Shown here: piece by piece, positions 55,594 to 64,000 of the stretch
How positions within the stretch are numbered: position 1 is the stretch's first letter
How the letters are laid out: each line of letters starts with the position of its first letter
DNA from: 66-474 sp044464225
GTDB lineage: Bacteria; Pseudomonadota; Gammaproteobacteria; Xanthomonadales; Rhodanobacteraceae
Reading direction: 5' to 3'
Length of the DNA: 64,000 nt
Assembly: GCA_044464225.1 (NCBI GenBank)
Contig: JBIQLN010000001.1
Coordinates: 62,001 to 126,000 of the forward strand
Program-made: the position numbers and the translations under genes
Notes under the pieces: generated by a model
Seen by the model: only the letters and a program-made list of their open reading frames with translations
What the model was told of the DNA's origin: nothing
Database searches by the model: none

Positions 55594-56159
55594 TACGGGT
55601 CCGGGCCCGGGAACGGCGCATGGGTGAATACCAGCGTCGGTTCGCCGTGGTAGATCGCCTCGCACCAGCGACGAAGGCCCGCCTTCTCGGCGACGCGGAT
55701 GGAAGCAAGATTGGCCGGGGCGATGATGCACACGGTGCGGTGCTCGGGAAAATGCGTGCGCCGCCATGCCTCGATCGCTGCGAGTGCCTCGGATGCAAAG
55801 CCGTTGCCCTGCGCCGCGCGTGCCAGGGCCCAGCCGCATTCCAGCATCCGGCGCAGCGAAGGAACCATGTCGCGCTGGAATTCGGCGTAACCGATGTCGC
55901 CGATGTACTGCCTGCTCGCGCGTTCCTCGATGGCCCAGTAACCGAAGCCGAGCAGGCTCCACAAGCCTGCATAGGTCAGCAGCCGTCGCCAGGCTTCCTC
56001 GCCGGTGGACGGCTTGCCACCGATGTGCCGCACGACTTCGGGATCGGACCAGATCGCACGACATGCATCGAAATCGTCGGGGCGGTGGGCACGCAGGCGC
56101 AAACGCTCCGTCTCGATGACCGGCGCCGCGACGAACGATGGCCGGGCAGTGTCGTCCAT
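55593..56159 (-). CDS. GNAT-family N-acetyltransferase
   Basis: A 188-residue RimJ/RimL-like acetyltransferase with ETERLRLRAHRPDDFDACRAI, the acetyl-CoA loop AAQGNGFASEALAAIEAWRR and the PANLASIRVAEKAGLRRW motif. It is inserted between nusB and thiL (gap of four bases before it, one-base overlap after), where other genomes have no gene. The substrate is unknown. Confidence 0.82.
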   Translation of the reverse strand: MDDTARPSFVAAPVIETERLRLRAHRPDDFDACRAIWSDPEVVRHIGGKPSTGEEAWRRLLTYAGLWSLLGFGYWAIEERASRQYIGDIGYAEFQRDMVPSLRRMLECGWALARAAQGNGFASEALAAIEAWRRTHFPEHRTVCIIAPANLASIRVAEKAGLRRWCEAIYHGEPTLVFTHAPFPGPDP

Positions 56160-56163
56160 CCGC

Positions 56164-56616
56164 TCAGCCGTTCGTTTCGGTGGCGCGCCACGCGCGCGCC
56201 AATTTGTCGAGCACGCCGTTCACGTAGGTGTGGCCCTGCTCGGAACCGAAGCGCTTGGCGACTTCCACCGCTTCGTTCAGCACCACGCGATACGGCACGT
56301 CGACACGATGTTTCAACTCGTACGCGGACAGGCGCAATACCGCGCGTTCGATCGGGTCGACGCGCTCGATGTCACGATCGAGGAAGGGTGCCATGCCCGC
56401 GTCCAGCTCGGCACGATGCGCTTCCACGCCGCGCAGAAGGTCCTCGAAATATTCGAGGTCGGCGATCTGCATGTCCTGTTCGGAACGGAAATCGTCGATG
56501 ACCTTGCGCATGGTGTTGCCGCCCAGTTCCCACGCGTACAACGCCTGCACCGCGCGGCGGCGCGCGCGCGTGCGCGCCGCCGGATCGATCCCGTCGCTCC
56601 GCTGTGCGCCGCTCAT
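56164..56616 (-). CDS. nusB: Transcription antitermination factor NusB
   Basis: A 150-residue all-helical protein that with NusE/S10 binds boxA RNA to antiterminate rRNA operons. Recognisable blocks are RRRAVQALYAWELGG, PYRVVLNEAVEVAKRFGSEQG and YVNGVLDKLARAW. Its ATG overlaps the ribH stop (ATGA), the conserved ribH-nusB order. Confidence 0.95.
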   Translation of the reverse strand: MSGAQRSDGIDPAARTRARRRAVQALYAWELGGNTMRKVIDDFRSEQDMQIADLEYFEDLLRGVEAHRAELDAGMAPFLDRDIERVDPIERAVLRLSAYELKHRVDVPYRVVLNEAVEVAKRFGSEQGHTYVNGVLDKLARAWRATETNG

Positions 56617-57095
56617 GCGGAAATCTCCTGCAGCAACACGGCGATTTCTATCGCGGCCAACGTGACATCCGCGCCCTTGTTGCCATGCGCGCCACCTGCG
56701 CGCGCCCACGCGTCGGCTTCGTCCTCGACCGCAAGTACGCCGTTCAACACCGGCACGCCGGCATCCAGCGCGACGCGCATCAACCCGCGCGCGCACTCGT
56801 CCGCCACGTGTTCGTAGTGACGGGTCTCGCCGCGCACCACGCAGCCCAGGGCAATCACCGTGGCGTAGCGGCCGCTCGCGGCCAGGCGTCCAGCCAGCAG
56901 CGGCAGCTCCCACGCGCCGGGCACGCGCAGTACGTCGAACGCATCCTCGGCCACGCCATGCGTGGCGAAAGCATGACGGGCACCGGCCAGCAGCTCGTCG
57001 ACGATCCCGCCATTCCAGCGGCTGGCGATCACCGCATAACGCGCGCCGGGAGGCGAGCGCAGTTCCGTGGATGGCATAGCGGATCGATCAGACAT
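56613..57095 (-). CDS. ribH: 6,7-dimethyl-8-ribityllumazine synthase
   Basis: A 160-residue enzyme for the penultimate step of riboflavin synthesis. Motifs are the N-terminal RYAVIASRWN, RVPGAWELPLLAGR and GCVVRGETRHYEHVADE with the catalytic histidine, and the phosphate-binding region near PVLNGVLAVED. The ATG at 57095 is used; an ATG six codons later is possible. It overlaps nusB by four bases. Confidence 0.95.
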   Translation of the reverse strand: MSDRSAMPSTELRSPPGARYAVIASRWNGGIVDELLAGARHAFATHGVAEDAFDVLRVPGAWELPLLAGRLAASGRYATVIALGCVVRGETRHYEHVADECARGLMRVALDAGVPVLNGVLAVEDEADAWARAGGAHGNKGADVTLAAIEIAVLLQEISA

Positions 57096-57161
57096 GGGAT
57101 CTCGGGAATTCGATGTGCGTTCTGCGTCTCGCAAAAGCGTAGCAGCGGCCGCGCCCGATCC

Positions 57162-58289
57162 CTACCCCGGGCTTCGGGAGGCTTGCCCGCTTTCTTCGCT
57201 CACGTATTCGACCACCTGGAGGTCGAACCCCGACAGCCCCACCAGCTTGCGCGGGGTACCCAGAACGCGCAGGCGGTGCACGCCCAGGTCGGCGAGGATT
57301 TGTGCGCCAAGGCCAAGCTGGCGCCATTCGCGCTGCGCAGCCGCGCGCCCGGGCGCGGACGCGGCCTCGCGGTTCAGGCGCGCGAGCAGGCCATCGGCAT
57401 CTTCCTCGAAAGTCAGCACCACCACCACGCCGCAGCCTTCGGCGGCGACGCGCCGCAATGCCGCGGTCATGGTCATGCCGAGATCCTCACGCTCGAGATG
57501 CAGCACGTCGGACAACGTGTTGCGCACGTGCACGCGCGTCAGTACCGGCTGGTCGCCCTCGACGACTCCGCGAACCAGCGCGAAATGCAGGTCTCCGCGC
57601 AGGCGATCGCGCCACGCGATCAATCGGAACGCGCCGAACTCGGTCTCGACGCCCGATTCGTGCACGCGCTCGATGGTTTTTTCCGTCGCCAACCGATAGC
57701 GGATAAGGTCGGCAATGCTGCCCACCTTGAGCCCGTGCTTTGCAGCGAAAGTTTCGAGATCCGGCCGGCGCGCCATCGAACCATCCTCGCGAAGGATTTC
57801 GACCAGGACGCCGGCGGGCGTGCAGCCGGCGAGCGCGGCGAGGTCCACGGAGGCTTCGGTATGGCCCGCACGCGTCAACACGCCGCCGGGCTGCGCTTCC
57901 AGCGGGAACACGTGGCCGGGCTGCACCAGGTCGGTGGCCTGCGCATCCGGCGCCACCGCCACCTGGATGGTGCGCGCGCGATCGTGCGCGGATATCCCGG
58001 TGGTGACGCCGCTGGCAGCCTCGATCGAAACGGTGAAGTTGGTGTGGTACGCCGAGCCGTTGTCGCGCACCATCGGCTGCAGGCCCAACCGACGACAGCG
58101 CGCCTGGTCCAGCGCCAGGCAGATCAGGCCGCGGCCTTCGCGCGCCATGAAGTTGACGTCCTCCGCGCGCACCTTGTCGGCGGCCATGATCAGGTCGCCC
58201 TCGTTTTCGCGGTCCTCGTCGTCCAGCATCACCACCATGCGGCCGGCGGCGATCTCTTCCAGCAGTTCGGGAATGGCAGAAAAACTCAT
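57162..58289 (-). CDS. ribB: DHBP synthase with a degenerate GTP cyclohydrolase II domain (RibBX type)
   Basis: A 375-residue RibBA-shaped protein. The N-terminal half is an intact 3,4-dihydroxy-2-butanone-4-phosphate synthase: DDEDRENEGDLIMAADK supplies the metal acids and RAGHTEASVDLA the histidine. The C-terminal half aligns with GTP cyclohydrolase II but has lost the zinc cysteines (the usual C-x-TGD-x-F-x-S-x-R-C-x-C segment reads NTLSDVLHLERED), so it should not open GTP. A separate ribA is expected elsewhere. The ATG at 58289 is preceded by AAGAG; one ten codons upstream has no ribosome-binding site. Confidence 0.88.
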   Translation of the reverse strand: MSFSAIPELLEEIAAGRMVVMLDDEDRENEGDLIMAADKVRAEDVNFMAREGRGLICLALDQARCRRLGLQPMVRDNGSAYHTNFTVSIEAASGVTTGISAHDRARTIQVAVAPDAQATDLVQPGHVFPLEAQPGGVLTRAGHTEASVDLAALAGCTPAGVLVEILREDGSMARRPDLETFAAKHGLKVGSIADLIRYRLATEKTIERVHESGVETEFGAFRLIAWRDRLRGDLHFALVRGVVEGDQPVLTRVHVRNTLSDVLHLEREDLGMTMTAALRRVAAEGCGVVVVLTFEEDADGLLARLNREAASAPGRAAAQREWRQLGLGAQILADLGVHRLRVLGTPRKLVGLSGFDLQVVEYVSEESGQASRSPG

Positions 58290-58345
58290 CGGAGAATGCT
58301 CTTGTTGAAAGTCGGACATGGATGTCCGTTTTTTGATTTGCGCGA

Positions 58346-58945
58346 TCATGGACGATCGCAGGAATGAAGCCTCTCAACGTAACGCGCCAGCATGTCGATC
58401 TCGAGATTCACGCGATCGCCGACACGGCGGTCGCCGAACGTGGTCTGCTCGACCGTGTGCGGAATCAGGTTCACGCCGAAGCGCGCACCATCCACCGCAT
58501 TGACCGTCAAGCTGACGCCATCCACGCACACCGATCCCTTGGCCGCGATGTAGCGGGAGAGCGTCGGTGGTGCCTCGATGACCCAGCGCCGTGAACGCGC
58601 ATCGGGCTCGACGGAAACGATGCTGCCGATGCCGTCGACGTGGCCCGACACCAGGTGGCCGCCCAGCCGATCCGACAGCCGCAGCGCCTTTTCCAGGTTC
58701 ACGCGATCACCCACGCCCAGATCGCCCAGCGTGGTCAGGGCAAGGCTTTCGTTGGAAACGTCGAACGCCAGCGTGTCGCCTTCATGGGCGACCACGGTCA
58801 GGCAACAGCCCGACACCGCGATGCTGTCGCCCAGCGTGACATCGGACGTGTCGAACTCGGGCGCGACGATGCCGAGGCGCCTATCGCCGCCACGCTGTTC
58901 GCTGCGCGTGACACGACCAGTGGCCTGGATGATGCCGGTGAACAT
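58346..58945 (-). CDS. ribE: Riboflavin synthase, alpha subunit
   Basis: A 199-residue enzyme that dismutates two lumazine molecules to riboflavin. Two tandem lumazine-binding domains are seen, beginning MFTGIIQATGRV and repeating the GDSIAVSGCCLTV / GSVCVDGVSLTVN pattern and the HLVSGHVDGIG motif. It is the first gene of the rib operon and is preceded by a long leader with an FMN riboswitch. ribD is not in the window. Confidence 0.95.
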   Translation of the reverse strand: MFTGIIQATGRVTRSEQRGGDRRLGIVAPEFDTSDVTLGDSIAVSGCCLTVVAHEGDTLAFDVSNESLALTTLGDLGVGDRVNLEKALRLSDRLGGHLVSGHVDGIGSIVSVEPDARSRRWVIEAPPTLSRYIAAKGSVCVDGVSLTVNAVDGARFGVNLIPHTVEQTTFGDRRVGDRVNLEIDMLARYVERLHSCDRP

Positions 58946-58950
58946 CAGCG

Positions 58951-58969
58951 CGCCTCCCGAAGAAAGGCG
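58951..58969 (-). promoter_or_regulatory. Hairpin that can sequester the ribE ribosome-binding site
   Basis: CGCCT (58951-58955) pairs with AGGCG (58965-58969). The ribE ribosome-binding site, GGGAGG on the minus strand (58954-58959), overlaps this stem and lies eight bases before the ATG. It could be the expression switch driven by the riboswitch, acting on translation. No T-run suggests an intrinsic terminator. Confidence 0.45.
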
Positions 58970-59068
58970 GCGGACCCACGGATGATGGACATGAACGTTC
59001 TCCGCGTAACCAATGGCGAGAACGCTCCAAGGCATGAGGCCGACACGCGGGCATCGCCGCGATCGGAC

Positions 59069-59231
59069 CGTCTTCGCTTCATCCGGACTCTCCGGCAACG
59101 TTGACCTGCTGCCGACCGTCGGCTCCGGCATTCGACCGGATCTGCTGACCTTTCGCCATCGGCGAAAGCGCTCGCGGGCTTGTCCTTGCGGACCTACCGC
59201 CGGTGGGGACTTCCACCCCGCCCTGAAGACG
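59069..59231 (-). ncRNA. FMN riboswitch (RFN element)
   Basis: Read on the minus strand the element begins and ends with complementary CGTCTTC/GAAGACG (P1). Inside are the invariant blocks AGGGCGGGGTGGAAGTCCCC, ACCGGCGGTAGGTCCGC, AGCCCGCGAGCG, GGTCAGCAGATCCGGT, GAGCCGACGGT and GAGAGTCCGGATGAAG. These match the RFN consensus of bacterial rib leaders. Bound FMN is expected to lower expression of ribE and the genes behind it. Confidence 0.95.
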
Positions 59232-59255
59232 TTTCCGGCATGGGCCGGAGCCTGC

Positions 59256-59264
59256 AGTTTAGCA
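59256..59264 (-). promoter_or_regulatory. Extended -10 promoter of the rib operon
   Basis: TGCTAAACT on the minus strand, an extended -10 element (TG, one base, TAAACT). Transcription would start about 18 bases before the P1 stem. The -35 region is weak, as usual for extended -10 promoters. Confidence 0.6.
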
Positions 59265-59352
59265 CTTCCAGCGGCCATCTCGCCCGGCGGCACGGGGTTG
59301 CGGTCCCACGTCCGGGATTCGGCAGGCGACACCGATTGGCGATCCTCCAATT

Positions 59353-59370
59353 GGACGTCCAGACGTCTGG
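59353..59370. promoter_or_regulatory. Paired ACGT palindromes upstream of gltB
   Basis: GGACGTCC (59353-59360) overlaps the perfect 12-base palindrome CCAGACGTCTGG (59359-59370), giving a direct repeat of GACGTC with a two-base gap. It lies just upstream of the gltB -35 box, a typical activator position. Confidence 0.5.
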
Positions 59371-59383
59371 CCGTAAAAACCTG

Positions 59384-59411
59384 TTGCCTTTTTGTTGCAC
59401 CGCACTATATT
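59384..59411 (+). promoter_or_regulatory. gltB promoter
   Basis: TTGCCT (59384-59389), 16-base spacer, TATATT (59406-59411). Expected transcription start about 59418, 22 bases before the ATG. Confidence 0.6.
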
Positions 59412-59439
59412 CGGAATCGAGCCCGATGGAGTGAAAACC

Positions 59440-64000
<4,561 letters not shown>

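Noticed and set aside
57162..58289. A frameshift or sequencing error as the cause of the lost zinc cysteines in the RibB protein
   Set aside because: The C-terminal half stays in frame, keeps full length and aligns over its whole length, and this degenerate form is known as RibBX.
59384..59411. Sigma-54 promoter for gltB
   Set aside because: No GG-N10-GC arrangement near the start; TTGCCT-N16-TATATT fits sigma-70 better.

Overview
The window is GC-rich and densely packed, with very short intergenic spaces and many 1-4 base gene overlaps. Its gene content suggests a gammaproteobacterium of the Xanthomonadales/Lysobacterales, most like the Rhodanobacter/Dyella/Xanthomonas side. The clues are a TonB-dependent receptor of the Xanthomonas/Caulobacter type, a Xanthomonas-type NAD-dependent isocitrate dehydrogenase, a ribE-ribBX-ribH-nusB-thiL-pgpA operon, LpxO/LpxH lipid A genes, and an RnfB-like gene next to nth. 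The assignment rests on recognised families and gene order, not on a database search. No phage, insertion sequence or CRISPR array was seen.

Layout. 1-13039 is mostly housekeeping: lspA (cut by the window edge), an SGNH hydrolase and an AlaA-like aminotransferase, rsgA with a DUF1704 'QEGLA' metallopeptidase, a secreted S9 peptidase, ileS-ribF, folK-pcnB and a tRNA-Glu(CTC) gene with a GC-rich discriminator. 13236-24697 is a catabolic island for an alpha-linked galactose/N-acetylgalactosamine compound: a Tat-exported GH36-like glycosidase, a DMT permease, AgaZ/KbaZ-, AgaS- and BadF-type kinase genes in one coupled operon, a secreted amidohydrolase, a DeoR/AgaR-type regulator and a TonB-dependent receptor. 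TTTCGTT-core sites recur in its two control regions. 24939-30936 carries fdxA, bamC-dapA, a GcvR-like ACT protein, a Bcp peroxiredoxin, PIN-PhoH, a GNAT enzyme and thiD.

30967-39302 carries lpxO, an ECF41 sigma factor with its carboxymuconolactone-decarboxylase partner, NAD-IDH, glutaredoxin, a BepA-like M48 protease, a periplasmic cyclophilin, lpxH and a GST. 39306-50499 carries radA-alr-dnaB, dadA, a small unknown gene behind a candidate sigma-54 promoter, an NlpC/P60 lipoprotein, a DoxX protein, a FlgO/TPR membrane protein, slyD and an MFS transporter. 50591-54109 holds two Rnf-like iron-sulfur genes without the membrane Rnf subunits, then nth and rnt. 54119-59264 is the riboflavin/thiamine operon led by an FMN riboswitch. 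gltB runs off the right edge.

Points most worth a second look are the galactosamine-type locus with no obvious deacetylase and no catalytic aldolase subunit, the two matching ECF41-type promoters, the Rnf remnant, the sigma-54-like promoter in front of a 94-residue unknown protein, and three promoters whose -10 boxes sit exactly six bases before the start codon, suggesting leaderless mRNAs.
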